A DNA stretch of 64,000 nt, taken from contig NC_015172.1 of assembly GCF_000190635.1 (NCBI RefSeq), positions 3,038,001-3,102,000 of the forward strand, in the 5' to 3' direction. The notes beneath the pieces were generated by a model. That model was not told the DNA's origin, ran no database searches, and was given only the letters and a program-made list of their open reading frames with translations. Source of the DNA: Syntrophobotulus glycolicus DSM 8271 (GTDB lineage Bacteria > Bacillota > Desulfitobacteriia > Desulfitobacteriales > Syntrophobotulaceae). Below, piece by piece: positions 32,702-41,280 of the stretch (position 1 is its first letter; each line of letters starts with the position of its first letter). Position numbers and translations under genes: made by a program.

Positions 32702-33607
32702 TCAGACAAGCCTGAGGCCTTTTTGCTGCTCATCGTACCGGTTGATAAGCTCTCTTAAATAGCCGATGACATTTTCTCCTATCTCATGATGCGCTAAGGC
32801 AAATTCGATTGTCGCCCTGACAAAACCAAATTTATCCCCGACATCGTATCGCTTGCCGATAAATTGATAAGCAAAAACCTCCTGAGTTTTGCTTAGCTCC
32901 AGCAGGGCATCTGTCAGCTGGATCTCTCCTCCCCTTCCCGGAGGAAGATCAGCCAGGCAGTCAAATATTTCCGGCTCAAGAATATATCTTCCCATGATCG
33001 CAAGAGGGGTTTTGGGGGCCTGGGCGGGACTTGGCTTTTCGATCATATTCTCGGCTTTAAACAGCCTCGCCGACACCTTGCTTCCTTCAATTACACCATA
33101 CTTGGATACTTCCTCCACCGGTATTTCCTGTACACCGATCATATTCCCCTGCCATTTTTCATAATATTTGATCATTTGTTTCAGACAGGGGACTTCCGAA
33201 GAAATGACATCATCCCCCAACAGGACGGCAAAAGGTTCATGACCGATAAACTTGCGGGCACTGTAGATCGCATGGCCCAGCCCAAGGGCTTCTTTCTGGC
33301 GGACATAGTGAATATCAACCATATCGGCGATATCTTTCACCATATGCAGCAGGTTTTCTTTTTGGCCTTTTTCAAGAAATACTTCCAATTCTACAGACCT
33401 GTCAAAATGATCTTCGATCGCGCGCTTATTCCGGCCTGTTACGATAATGACATCCTCGATTCCGGATTGAACGGCTTCTTCAATAATATACTGAATGGTC
33501 GGTTTATCCACAATAGGCAGCATTTCTTTGGGCTGAGCCTTGGTGGCGGGAAGAAATCTGGTTCCCAAACCGGCTGCCGGGATTACCGCTTTTTTGATTA
33601 CAGTCAA
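32702..33607 (-). CDS. galU: UTP-glucose-1-phosphate uridylyltransferase
   Basis: 301 residues, full length for GalU. The nucleotidyltransferase motif IPAAGLGTRFLPATKAQPKEMLPI is followed by QYIIEEAVQSGIEDVIIVTG, LLGDDV and the ENMIEKPSPAQAP segment. It makes UDP-glucose for wall glycans and glycolipids, and so may feed the polysaccharide locus upstream in the window. The start is TTG at 33607 behind AAGGAGG. A 22-bp tandem duplication lies 20 bases upstream of the start in its leader. Confidence 0.95.
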   Translation of the reverse strand: MTVIKKAVIPAAGLGTRFLPATKAQPKEMLPIVDKPTIQYIIEEAVQSGIEDVIIVTGRNKRAIEDHFDRSVELEVFLEKGQKENLLHMVKDIADMVDIHYVRQKEALGLGHAIYSARKFIGHEPFAVLLGDDVISSEVPCLKQMIKYYEKWQGNMIGVQEIPVEEVSKYGVIEGSKVSARLFKAENMIEKPSPAQAPKTPLAIMGRYILEPEIFDCLADLPPGRGGEIQLTDALLELSKTQEVFAYQFIGKRYDVGDKFGFVRATIEFALAHHEIGENVIGYLRELINRYDEQQKGLRLV

Positions 33608-33626
33608 GGATTTTCCTCCTTATTCC

Positions 33627-33670
33627 TTTGATATTTGAGTCCGGATGCTTTGATGTTTGAGTCCGGATGC
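33627..33670. repeat. 22-bp tandem duplication in the galU leader
   Basis: Two units differing at one base, each containing TTTGAGTCCGGATGC, at 33627-33648 and 33649-33670. They lie directly upstream of the galU ribosome site on the minus strand. Confidence 0.9.
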
Positions 33671-33751
33671 TTCAGGTTTCATTGATGATTTCGGCTGCTT
33701 AAACGTCATTGGTTTCCATCAATTATTATATGTAGGATTTTCTTGTTTATG

Positions 33752-33784
33752 AAAAAGACACGGAATTCTTTTCCGTGTCTTTTT
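33752..33784. terminator. Bidirectional terminator after clpP
   Basis: AAAAAGACACGGAA and TTCCGTGTCTTTTT pair perfectly around a 5-base loop, 74 bases beyond the clpP stop on the minus strand. Confidence 0.92.
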
Positions 33785-33857
33785 CCTGCCGTTTTCATTT
33801 TCGGTTTATGATTTGGGGCTATTTTCTTGCGCCCTGTCTGTCTTTTTCGGATCTGCC

Positions 33858-34466
33858 CTATTTTTTCTTGGCCACCTGCTCCGACTTTTCCAGGATCTGG
33901 TCTACGAGGCCGTATTCTTTGGCTTCCTGAGCGGTTAAATAGCGGTCCCGGTCGGTATCCTGCTCGATTCTTTCTACCGGCTGACCGGTCATCTCTGCAA
34001 GCAGACGGTTCATTCTTTCTTTCACTCTCAAAATATGCTTGGCATGAATCTCAATTTCCGTAGCCTGACCGGACAATCCTCCCAGAAGAGGCTGGTGAAT
34101 GAGGATTTCAGAATTGGGCAGAGCAGTACGTTTCCCCTTCGCCCCTGAAGCAAGCAAAAAAGCTCCCATACTGGCTGCCAGGCCGACACATATGGTATGG
34201 ACATCCGCTCTGACATGCTGCATGGTGTCATAAATAGCCATACCGGCACTGATCGAACCTCCCGGGCTATTAATATAGAGAAAAATATCTTTTTCCGGAT
34301 CTTCCGCATCAAGGAATAAAAGCTGGGCAACAATCAGATTGGCCATATAATCATCAACTTGGCCGCCCAGAAAAATAATCCTGTCCTTCAAAAGCCTGGA
34401 ATAGATATCATAGGAACGCTCACCGCGGTTAGTCTGCTCAACTACCATAGGAACAAGATAACTCAT
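33858..34466 (-). CDS. clpP: ATP-dependent Clp protease proteolytic subunit
   Basis: 202 residues. The serine protease triad is Ser99 in [11 protein letters not shown], His124 in [10 protein letters not shown] and Asp174 in DTDRDRY, with the INSPGGS oxyanion loop. ClpP forms a double heptameric ring fed by ClpX or ClpC. The gene stands alone: no clpX or tig lies beside it. Its promoter (TTGACC, 17 bp, TATACT on the minus strand) is overlapped by a CtsR-type heptad repeat, so heat and proteotoxic stress should induce it. The ribosome site is GGGGGG. Confidence 0.96.
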   Translation of the reverse strand: MSYLVPMVVEQTNRGERSYDIYSRLLKDRIIFLGGQVDDYMANLIVAQLLFLDAEDPEKDIFLYINSPGGSISAGMAIYDTMQHVRADVHTICVGLAASMGAFLLASGAKGKRTALPNSEILIHQPLLGGLSGQATEIEIHAKHILRVKERMNRLLAEMTGQPVERIEQDTDRDRYLTAQEAKEYGLVDQILEKSEQVAKKK

Positions 34467-34510
34467 GTGTATCCCCCCAACTTTTTATTATTCTGATCCC
34501 TAGTGGTATA

Positions 34511-34540
34511 AGTATATTACAATGGTCAATAAAGGTCAAA
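34511..34540 (-). promoter_or_regulatory. clpP promoter with CtsR-type operator
   Basis: Plus strand GGTCAAT-AAA-GGTCAAA (34524-34540) fits the CtsR heptad repeat (A/GGTCAAA-NAN-A/GGTCAAA) with one mismatch. On the minus strand it covers the -35 (TTGACC, 34539-34534) and most of the spacer before TATACT (34516-34511). Confidence 0.82.
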
Positions 34541-34669
34541 TATTTTTAGCTATTCATTCCAATTTTTTATGTTCATATTTTTTTTTGTCCCGGAAAGAAT
34601 AAGGTTAAACGTCAATGAACGTCACAGAAACAACTTTATATTGATCTATTGACGGAAAGGAGCTTTCTT

Positions 34670-34831
34670 ATGCGGAAAATATCTTCTGATACCATGCACT
34701 ATGTAGACGATCTGCGCAGAGAAATTAATAAGCTTTATGCCGCCCCTTTATCGACATTATTGGACGAGGAAACCTTTCACCGTGAACCATGTGCTGAAAA
34801 TCATCATCCAGAAACCAAATTAGAAAAATAA
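34670..34831 (+). CDS. Small Spo0E-like protein, possibly frameshifted
   Basis: 53 residues from the ATG at 34670, 8 bases after AAAGGAG. MHYVDDLRREINKLY and LLDEE match the first helix of Spo0E-family aspartyl-phosphate phosphatases, which dephosphorylate Spo0A~P. The second helix with its SQxLD motif is missing and the tail FHREPCAENHHPETK is polar. Shifting frame by one base after the two Glu codons reads TVNHVLKIIIQKPN then a stop, which resembles a second helix. It may therefore be a decayed or variant Spo0E. The family call is tentative. Confidence 0.5.
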   Translation: MRKISSDTMHYVDDLRREINKLYAAPLSTLLDEETFHREPCAENHHPETKLEK

Positions 34832-34947
34832 AAGATCATTTTTCACGATCATTTTTATTTTTTTCATTTTTAATTTTAATTTATATTGTTTGAATTTTTA
34901 GAATAATTTAATTATTTAAATTGTCTAATTTATGAAAAAAAATTTAG

Positions 34948-34975
34948 TTAACATTTATGATGTTTATGTTATAAT
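34948..34975 (+). promoter_or_regulatory. Promoter of the first lactate permease gene
   Basis: TTAACA (34948-34953), 16-bp spacer and TATAAT (34970-34975), in a strongly AT-rich region. It would give a leader of about 205 bases before the TTG start at 35188. The rest of the 356-base gap 34832-35187 shows a weak GATC-based hairpin near 34832-34860 and a GAGGGGGG-ATG at about 35063 that opens a 9-codon frame, a possible leader peptide. Confidence 0.7.
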
Positions 34976-35187
34976 TATGTTAAAATTTTAAATTAATTGA
35001 CATGCAATAGCTTAATTTAATGAAAATTCCTATTATTTGTCAATTAAGTATTCTGTTGCCGTGAGGGGGGATGAATAGGCGAGACATGTTCGATCATTAA
35101 CTTTTTGTTCTCTCAGTTTCATGGTTCTTTTTTTTGTTGTTTTTTGTAATAATTTTAATTTTTTTTAAATGTGAGGAGGTCTTCCAC

Positions 35188-36876
35188 TTGGGTCAGTATT
35201 TGCAAAACTATAACCCAACCGGCAATGTTGTTCTGTCAACTTTATTGGCAGCTCTTCCGATTCTTCTCTTCCTTTACCTTCTGGCCGTCCATCCGCATAA
35301 GACCAAGGACGGGCGCAAAGAGTACGGGATCTACGCTCCTTATGCAGCGATCATTTCCGCTTTAAGTGCGTTCGCACTTGTTCTTTTTGTCATGAAGATG
35401 CCCGTTCCTATGGCGATATCGGCATTCATATACGGAGCCGCCAAGGGCCTGTTCCCTATCGGCTGGATTATCTTCGCCGCGATCTTTCTTTATAATACAA
35501 CGGTTATCTCCGGTAAATTCGCCGTACTTAAGGATTCTTTATCCGGCATCACCTCAGACCCCCGGCTGCAAGTCCTTCTGATCGGTTATTCTTTTGTCTG
35601 TTTTATGGAAGGCGCCGCCGGTTTTGGGACTCCGGTCGCTGTCTGTGGTTCTATTTTGGTAGGGATGGGCTTCAATCCAATGACTGCCGCCCTTGTCTGC
35701 CTGATCGGTAATGTCGCGCCCGCTCTCGGCGCTCTCGGCGTGCCGACCTTCACCCTCAGTGATGTTTCCGGTCTGCCTATTCTGGAGCTTACCCAGCAGT
35801 CCGGCCTGCAATTTATCTTTATGCCTATTGTTGTCGCCTTTTGGGTGGTCGGAGCCTATATCTTCAGAGAAAAAGGGAAATGGTCCGATCTTTGGGCGGT
35901 TGCCCCGGCAATTCTTGTTTCCAGCGGTACTTTCGCCATTGTCCAGCTGTTTACAGCCATGAAGGGCTGGTATATGATCATCGGTATGCTCGCCGGGATC
36001 GTGTCTATCCTCTGTACGATGGTCTTCCTGAAAATCTGGAAGCCGAAAAAAGGTTTTGGTCAGCAAAAAGCAGTCACTCCGGCGGCTCATCCGACCAAGG
36101 ACATCGTGATGGCCTGGATGCCCTGGGTACTTCTGGGCATTTCCGTCACTCTCCTCAGTGTGCAAAGCATCAAAGATTCCCTGAACAGCATTTTTATCTG
36201 GAAGTATACCGTACCCAATCTGGACGGACTTTCTCTGGTCCAGCCTCCGATCGGGGACGGAAGCCTCCACGCTGTTTTCACCTGGGATATCCTGACAATG
36301 GGCGGCACGGGAATCATGGCCGCAGCCATAATCTCCGGTCTGCTTGTCCTCCGCCTTTCCGGCCAGCAATGGGCTAAGGCGTTCTCGGTAACAGGGAAGA
36401 AAATGAAGTCATCCCTTACTCTGCTGTGCTGTGTTCTCGGCTTCAGTACTCTGACCAGATTCGCCGGCACCGACGCGATTCTGGGCCTGGCCTTCACCAA
36501 GACAGGAGCCGCTTATCCTTTCTTTGCTCCTATGCTCGGTTGGATCGGTGTGTTTATCTCGGGTTCGGATACAGCAGCCAACAGTATGTTTGGCAACCTG
36601 CAGAACATCACCGCTCAGCAGCTTAATTTGAATCCTGTGCCGATTACCTCCTCTACGACTACCGGCGGGATCATTGGTAAAGTAATCAATGCCCAGTCCG
36701 TCGTTGTGGCGACCGCTGCCTGTTACGAGGACCAGAAGGAAGGAATGGCCGCCGTCGGACCGATTATCCGCGCCGGTATTCCGCACTCCGTGGCTTTGAT
36801 TCTGATTTACTCGACCTGGCTCTGGTTCCAGTATTATTTCCTGTCAGGAATGTTGATTACTCTGCCAGGAAAATAA
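35188..36876 (+). CDS. lctP: L-lactate/glycolate permease, first tandem copy
   Basis: 562 residues with about 13 membrane helices; LctP family (TC 2.A.14), which imports lactate and often glycolate with protons. Family features are NPTGNVVLSTLLAALPIL at the N-terminus, FMEGAAGFGTPVAVCGSILVGMGF, GNVAPALGALGVPTFTL, ISGSDTAANSMFGNLQ and INAQSVVVATAACYEDQKEG. The start is TTG at 35188 behind GAGGAGG, as in the second copy; an upstream ATG at 35134 would precede the ribosome site. The second copy at 37379 is nearly identical over long blocks, and no dehydrogenase gene is adjacent. Confidence 0.93.
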   Translation: MGQYLQNYNPTGNVVLSTLLAALPILLFLYLLAVHPHKTKDGRKEYGIYAPYAAIISALSAFALVLFVMKMPVPMAISAFIYGAAKGLFPIGWIIFAAIFLYNTTVISGKFAVLKDSLSGITSDPRLQVLLIGYSFVCFMEGAAGFGTPVAVCGSILVGMGFNPMTAALVCLIGNVAPALGALGVPTFTLSDVSGLPILELTQQSGLQFIFMPIVVAFWVVGAYIFREKGKWSDLWAVAPAILVSSGTFAIVQLFTAMKGWYMIIGMLAGIVSILCTMVFLKIWKPKKGFGQQKAVTPAAHPTKDIVMAWMPWVLLGISVTLLSVQSIKDSLNSIFIWKYTVPNLDGLSLVQPPIGDGSLHAVFTWDILTMGGTGIMAAAIISGLLVLRLSGQQWAKAFSVTGKKMKSSLTLLCCVLGFSTLTRFAGTDAILGLAFTKTGAAYPFFAPMLGWIGVFISGSDTAANSMFGNLQNITAQQLNLNPVPITSSTTTGGIIGKVINAQSVVVATAACYEDQKEGMAAVGPIIRAGIPHSVALILIYSTWLWFQYYFLSGMLITLPGK

Positions 36877-36917
36877 TCCATTCATCATTGATTTGAATTT
36901 GATAAACTGATTACCGA

Positions 36918-36964
36918 ATGCTGCCGTACGAGAACGTATTGTTCAAGTGCGGCAGTATTTTTTA
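36918..36964 (+). terminator. Rho-independent terminator of the first permease gene
   Basis: ATGCTGCCGTAC and GTGCGGCAGTAT form a stem of about 12 bp followed by TTTTTT, 42 bases after the stop. Confidence 0.85.
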
Positions 36965-37029
36965 TCTCATCGTTAACCTGAAAATGATCACTCACCCGGG
37001 GCTTTTAAATTTTTTTTGAATTTTTTTAC

Positions 37030-37098
37030 TTGCATAGTATTCGTTTATCATATAAAATTATCCCATAATTCAGAATATTAATTAATATTCTGAATTAT
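37030..37098 (+). promoter_or_regulatory. Second permease promoter with a 34-bp perfect palindrome at +1
   Basis: TTGCAT (37030-37035), a 17-bp spacer and TAAAAT (37053-37058) make a promoter. From 37065 to 37098 the half-site ATAATTCAGAATATTAA is followed at once by its exact reverse complement. The position, just after the -10, is that of a repressor operator. The remaining leader to 37378 (total gap 36877-37378) has a GACGGTA/TACCGTC hairpin (about 37241-37275) and AAGGAGGTGATG heading a 3-codon frame. Confidence 0.72.
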
Positions 37099-37378
37099 AC
37101 ATATTGTTATTTTCGCGGAAATTGTAGGATTATGCACCGGCCCTTATTCCGTTGTGTCATGTTCTGTTCTCTCCAAAATTCTTATTCATATTGTCGGAAT
37201 ATTTCAATATATATAGATCGTGTCCTTGTTTCTTTCTTACAGACGGTATAGATTCAGTGTCCCAGACTACCGTCCAAACGAGTTAAGGAGGTGATGCCGG
37301 AATAAACTGAATAGGTTCTTTTGCCCTTATTTTTCTTTATTCGTCGGTAAGCTTTTCATTCGAGAGGAGGTCTTTATT

Positions 37379-39061
37379 TTGGGAGAATATATTCAGAACT
37401 ATAATCCAACCGGCAGTGTTTTTCTGTCAACTTTTCTGGCGGCTCTTCCGCTGCTTCTCTTCCTTTACCTTCTGGCTGTCCATCCGCATAAGACCAAGGA
37501 CGGGCGCAAAGAGTACGGGATCTATGCTCCTTATGCGGCGATGATTTCCGCCCTGGCCGTTTTTATCATTGTGATTGCCGTCATGAAAATGGAACCCGTT
37601 ATGGCCATATCGGCATTCATATACGGGGCCGCCAAGGGCCTGTTCCCTATCGGCTGGATTATCTTCGCCGCGATTTTTCTTTATAATACAACGGTTATCT
37701 CCGGTAAATTCGCCGTTCTTAAAGATTCTTTATCCGGCATCACCTCAGACCCCCGGCTGCAAGTCCTTCTGATCGGTTTCTCTTTTGTGTGCTTCATGGA
37801 AGGCGCCGCCGGTTTTGGGACTCCGGTCGCTGTCTGCGGTTCTATTTTGGTGGGGATGGGCTTCAATCCGATGACTGCCGCCCTTGTCTGCCTGATCGGT
37901 AATGTCGCGCCCGCTCTCGGCGCTCTCGGCGTACCGACCTTCACCCTCAGTGATGTCTCCGGCCTGCCCATCTTCCAGCTCACCCAGCAGTCCGGCCTGC
38001 AATTTATCTTTATGCCTGTTCTCGTTGCCTTTTGGGTAGTCGGGGCCTATATCTTCAGAGAAAAAGGAAAATGGTCCGATCTCTGGGCGGTTTCCCCGGC
38101 AATTCTCGTTTCAGGGGGCACGTTCGCCGTTGTCCAGCTGTTTACAGCCATGAAGGGCTGGTATATGATCATCGGTATGCTCGCCGGGATCGTGTCTATC
38201 CTCTGTACGATGGTCTTCCTGAAAATCTGGAAGCCGAAAAAAGGTTTTGGTCAGCAAAAAGCAGTCGCTCCTACGGCCCATCCGGCCAAAGACATCGTGA
38301 TGGCCTGGCTGCCCTGGATACTCTTGGGCATTTCCGTCACTCTTCTCAGTATTCAAAGCATCAAAACTTCTCTGAACAGCATTTTTATCTGGAAGTATAC
38401 CGTACCCAATCTGGACGGACTTTCTCTGGTCCAGCCTCCGATCGGGGACGGAAGCCTCCACGCTGTTTTCACCTGGGATATCCTGACAATGGGCGGCACG
38501 GGAATCATGGCCGCAGCCATAGTCTCCGGTCTGCTTGTCCTCCGCCTTTCCGGCCAGCAATGGGTTAAGTCGTTCTCGGTAACAGCGAAGAAGATGAAGT
38601 CAACTCTGCTTGTCCTGTGTTTTGTTCTCGGCTTCAGTACCCTGACCAGGTTTGCCGGCACCGACGCGATTCTGGGCCTGGCCTTCACCAAGACAGGGGC
38701 CGCTTATCCTTTCTTTGCTCCTATGCTCGGCTGGCTGGGTGTGTTCATCTCAGGTTCGGATACGGCTGCCAACAGTATGTTTGGCAACCTGCAGAAAATC
38801 ACCGCTCAGCAGCTTAATTTGAATCCTCTTCCGATTACCGCCGCCACGACTACCGGGGGGATTATTGGTAAAATTATTAACGCCCAGTCTGTCGTTGTGG
38901 CAACCGCCGCCTGTTATGAGGACCAGAAGGAAGGGATGGCTTCGGTCGGACCGATTATCCGCGCCGGTATTCCGCACTCCGTGGCCTTGATTCTGATTTA
39001 CTCGACCTGGCTCTGGTTCCAGTATTATTTCCTGCCCTCAATGATGATTCCGATGCCTTAA
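37379..39061 (+). CDS. lctP: L-lactate/glycolate permease, second tandem copy
   Basis: 560 residues and same topology and motifs as the first copy. Differences cluster at residues 50-70 (MKMEPVMAISA for MKMPVPMAISA and nearby), in short loop positions and at the C-terminus (PSMMIPMP for SGMLITLPGK). Many stretches are identical at DNA level, pointing to recent duplication or gene conversion. It has its own promoter, operator-like palindrome and terminator, so the two copies are separately controlled. The start is TTG behind GAGGAGG. Confidence 0.93.
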   Translation: MGEYIQNYNPTGSVFLSTFLAALPLLLFLYLLAVHPHKTKDGRKEYGIYAPYAAMISALAVFIIVIAVMKMEPVMAISAFIYGAAKGLFPIGWIIFAAIFLYNTTVISGKFAVLKDSLSGITSDPRLQVLLIGFSFVCFMEGAAGFGTPVAVCGSILVGMGFNPMTAALVCLIGNVAPALGALGVPTFTLSDVSGLPIFQLTQQSGLQFIFMPVLVAFWVVGAYIFREKGKWSDLWAVSPAILVSGGTFAVVQLFTAMKGWYMIIGMLAGIVSILCTMVFLKIWKPKKGFGQQKAVAPTAHPAKDIVMAWLPWILLGISVTLLSIQSIKTSLNSIFIWKYTVPNLDGLSLVQPPIGDGSLHAVFTWDILTMGGTGIMAAAIVSGLLVLRLSGQQWVKSFSVTAKKMKSTLLVLCFVLGFSTLTRFAGTDAILGLAFTKTGAAYPFFAPMLGWLGVFISGSDTAANSMFGNLQKITAQQLNLNPLPITAATTTGGIIGKIINAQSVVVATAACYEDQKEGMASVGPIIRAGIPHSVALILIYSTWLWFQYYFLPSMMIPMP

Positions 39062-39106
39062 GAATCCTTTCTTATCGTCTGTCTTCACGAAAAACCAGTT
39101 CCATGG

Positions 39107-39157
39107 GATGCTGCTGTACCAGGACCTTATTTGTTCAGGACAGCAGCATCTTTTTTT
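39107..39157 (+). terminator. Rho-independent terminator of the second permease gene
   Basis: GATGCTGCTGT and ACAGCAGCATC pair perfectly and are followed by TTTTTTT. Confidence 0.92.
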
Positions 39158-39243
39158 CATGTGGAAAGTACAGGCTATCTGTAGTATGATTCAGTTAGAG
39201 AAACTAAACAGCAGAGCTGTGGAGACGGTAAAGGAGATTGAGA

Positions 39244-39990
39244 ATGGCAAAGAAACATCATTGGTATGTTTGGATATTTCTGATCTTTATCCTGATCACA
39301 TGTCTGATCTATTCCATGCATTATCTAATTTTTCGTGATCCTGAACATTTGATCGACTACTTTATGATTCATCTGGGTTTTTTACCGATTCATGTCTTAT
39401 TCATCGGTCTTTTCCTGGAAAAACTCATTGCTTACCGTGAAGAGAAATTGCAGAAAAAGAAAGAACATATGCTGATCAGCGCGTTTTACAGTGAGGCGGG
39501 CAATCAATTAATCCGGTTATTCTCCGGATATGTTCATGATATCGATCCGATACGCGAAAAGCTTAAGGTGACTGATCATTGGACAAAACAAGACTTTTCC
39601 ATGTCGAAAAAGCTGATCGGCGATCACGAGCTGATTTTTCATTTAGATCCCGGGGAGAAGCTGGAGGAACTTCGCGCTTTCCTGTTGTCCAAGAAATCCT
39701 TTCTCTTCAACCTCCTGCAAAATCCCGCCATGGGATATGAATATTTTTCTCATTTACTTTTAGCCGTTTACCATCTTACCGAAGAATTCAGCTATCGAGA
39801 CGATTTGAGCAGCTCCGGCCAGCCTGACCTTAACCATCTGGCTGTCGATATGAGGAGAGCTTATGTCTATTTGGCTCACCAGTGGTTCGAACAAATGGAA
39901 TATCTTCAAAATGACTATCCTTACCTTTTCAGCCTGGCTTTGCGGATCAATCCTTTTGACCCGGAAGCTTCTGTTTACATTCAGAAATAG
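39244..39990 (+). CDS. Membrane protein of unknown function
   Basis: 248 residues from the ATG at 39244, 7 bases after AAAGGAG. Two N-terminal membrane helices (WYVWIFLIFILITCLIYSMH and YFMIHLGFLPIHVLFIGLFL) are followed by a Lys/Glu-rich helix (EEKLQKKKEH) and a cytoplasmic all-alpha domain of about 180 residues with many His, Tyr and Leu. I do not recognise a named family. It stands alone between the permease terminator and the small YjcZ-like gene. A role as a cytoplasm-facing sensor or scaffold would be a guess. Confidence 0.75.
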   Translation: MAKKHHWYVWIFLIFILITCLIYSMHYLIFRDPEHLIDYFMIHLGFLPIHVLFIGLFLEKLIAYREEKLQKKKEHMLISAFYSEAGNQLIRLFSGYVHDIDPIREKLKVTDHWTKQDFSMSKKLIGDHELIFHLDPGEKLEELRAFLLSKKSFLFNLLQNPAMGYEYFSHLLLAVYHLTEEFSYRDDLSSSGQPDLNHLAVDMRRAYVYLAHQWFEQMEYLQNDYPYLFSLALRINPFDPEASVYIQK

Positions 39991-40099
39991 GTGACAGGTC
40001 ATTTGCTCCGATCATATATTAAACGTAAACAGGGTCCAAAAAATTTCATGGTACATTTTACATTCCCGGCGTATTCTCGTCATAAAGGAGGCGGCAATC

Positions 40100-40189
40100 A
40101 TGTACGCATATCCCCATTATTATGGCCTGGATATGATCATCGTCTTAATCCTGTTTATCATCGTGCTCACCGTTGAGGCATTATGCTGA
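40100..40189 (+). CDS. YjcZ-like small membrane protein
   Basis: 29 codons starting at ATG 40100 behind AAAGGAGG. A Tyr/His-rich head (MYAYPHYYG) leads into one hydrophobic helix (MIIVLILFIIVLTVEAL). This resembles the YjcZ/YhcW-type small sporulation-associated membrane proteins of Firmicutes, which are often missed because of length. The ribosome site is strong and no other gene overlaps. Function is unknown; the family likeness is by composition and layout. Confidence 0.6.
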   Translation: MYAYPHYYGLDMIIVLILFIIVLTVEALC

Positions 40190-40230
40190 CATAAGGCCGG
40201 CAGGATTAACCCATACCAACCGATACGGAA

Positions 40231-40269
40231 AATCAAGAAAGAGGCGTTGTCCGCAATGGATGACGCCTC
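40231..40269 (-). terminator. Hairpin ending the fatty acid operon
   Basis: On the minus strand GAGGCGT and ACGCCTC form a stem 37 bases after the accA stop, followed by TTTCTTGATTTT. The U-tract is broken, so efficiency is uncertain. Confidence 0.6.
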
Positions 40270-40305
40270 TCCTTATGCTATTGGCACCTATTCTTCTATT
40301 GGTAC

Positions 40306-41259
40306 CTATTCTTCAAGGAACTTTCCTATTTTCCGATATTTTTCGTATCTTTTTTCTACCATCTGAGCGGTCTCTTCAGCCATGGCCCGGAATGGAACCT
40401 GCAATAGCTGTTCCTTTACAAGGTCTATCATGGCCTGAGGATCGTTTTGCGCCCCACCCGGCGGTTCGGGCAGAATACGGTCAATCACGCCCATTTCTTT
40501 TAAGTCCTGAGCAGTCATTTTTAAAAGGCTGACGGCTTCTTTAATCCGGTCCGGGGAACTGTCCTTCCAGAGAATACTGGAGAATCCTTCAGGTGAAACA
40601 ACCGAATACACGGCATGCTCAAGCATCCAAATCTCATCGGCGACTGACATGGCCAAGGCCCCGCCGCTTCCCCCTTCTCCTAAAACAATGGAAATAACCG
40701 GCGTTTTCAGCAAAGCCATTTCCATCAGATTGCGGGCAATTGCCTCTCCCTGGCCTCTTTCTTCCGGTCCGATCCCCGGATTGGCTCCTTTGGTATCGAT
40801 AAAGCAGATAACAGGCCGTTTGAACTTCTCGGCCTGTTTCATCAGCCTTAAAGCCTTGCGGTATCCTTCCGGATTGGGCATTCCGAAATTGCGTTTCACA
40901 TTTTCTTTCATATTCCGTCCGCGCTGCTGCCCGATCACTGTTACAGGCAGATCACCTAATTTTGCTATGCCTCCGACAATGCAGGGATCATCACCAAAAT
41001 ACCTGTCGCCATGGAATTCGATAAAATAATCGAAAACCTTTTCGATATAGTCCAGTGAGGTAGGCCGTTCCAGCATCCGGGAAAGAGTAAATTTGTCTAC
41101 CGGCGAAATGCTGCCATAGGCCTGGGCTTCTAATTCCAGGAGTTTAGCTTCAAGCTTCCCGATCTCGTCTGAAAAGTCGATCTGCTTTTCTTCGGCCATT
41201 TTTTCCAGTTCGCCGATTTTGTTTTTCAGTTCCCGAATATTTTTTTCTCCTTCGAGCAT
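40306..41259 (-). CDS. accA: Acetyl-CoA carboxylase carboxyltransferase subunit alpha
   Basis: 317 residues, normal length. The N-terminal helical region (KIGELEKMAEEKQIDFSDEI) precedes the crotonase-like carboxyltransferase core with HGDRYFGDD, INTKGANPGIGPEERGQ-type substrate loop (FIDTKGANPG) and GEGGSGGALAM. With AccD it moves the carboxyl group from biotin to acetyl-CoA, giving malonyl-CoA. It is the last gene of the fatty acid operon. Its final codons are part of an 18-bp tandem duplication (40278-40313) that repeats the sequence around the stop. Confidence 0.96.
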   Translation of the reverse strand: MLEGEKNIRELKNKIGELEKMAEEKQIDFSDEIGKLEAKLLELEAQAYGSISPVDKFTLSRMLERPTSLDYIEKVFDYFIEFHGDRYFGDDPCIVGGIAKLGDLPVTVIGQQRGRNMKENVKRNFGMPNPEGYRKALRLMKQAEKFKRPVICFIDTKGANPGIGPEERGQGEAIARNLMEMALLKTPVISIVLGEGGSGGALAMSVADEIWMLEHAVYSVVSPEGFSSILWKDSSPDRIKEAVSLLKMTAQDLKEMGVIDRILPEPPGGAQNDPQAMIDLVKEQLLQVPFRAMAEETAQMVEKRYEKYRKIGKFLEE

Positions 41260-41280
41260 CTTTACACTCCTGAGCCTAAA

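Noticed and set aside
39108-39338. 76-codon plus-strand frame before the unknown membrane protein
   Set aside because: It starts inside the permease terminator and runs out of frame into the gene at 39244, which has the ribosome site.
39991-40176. 61-codon frame after the membrane protein
   Set aside because: No ribosome site or hydrophobic pattern; the overlapping 29-codon frame at 40100 has both.
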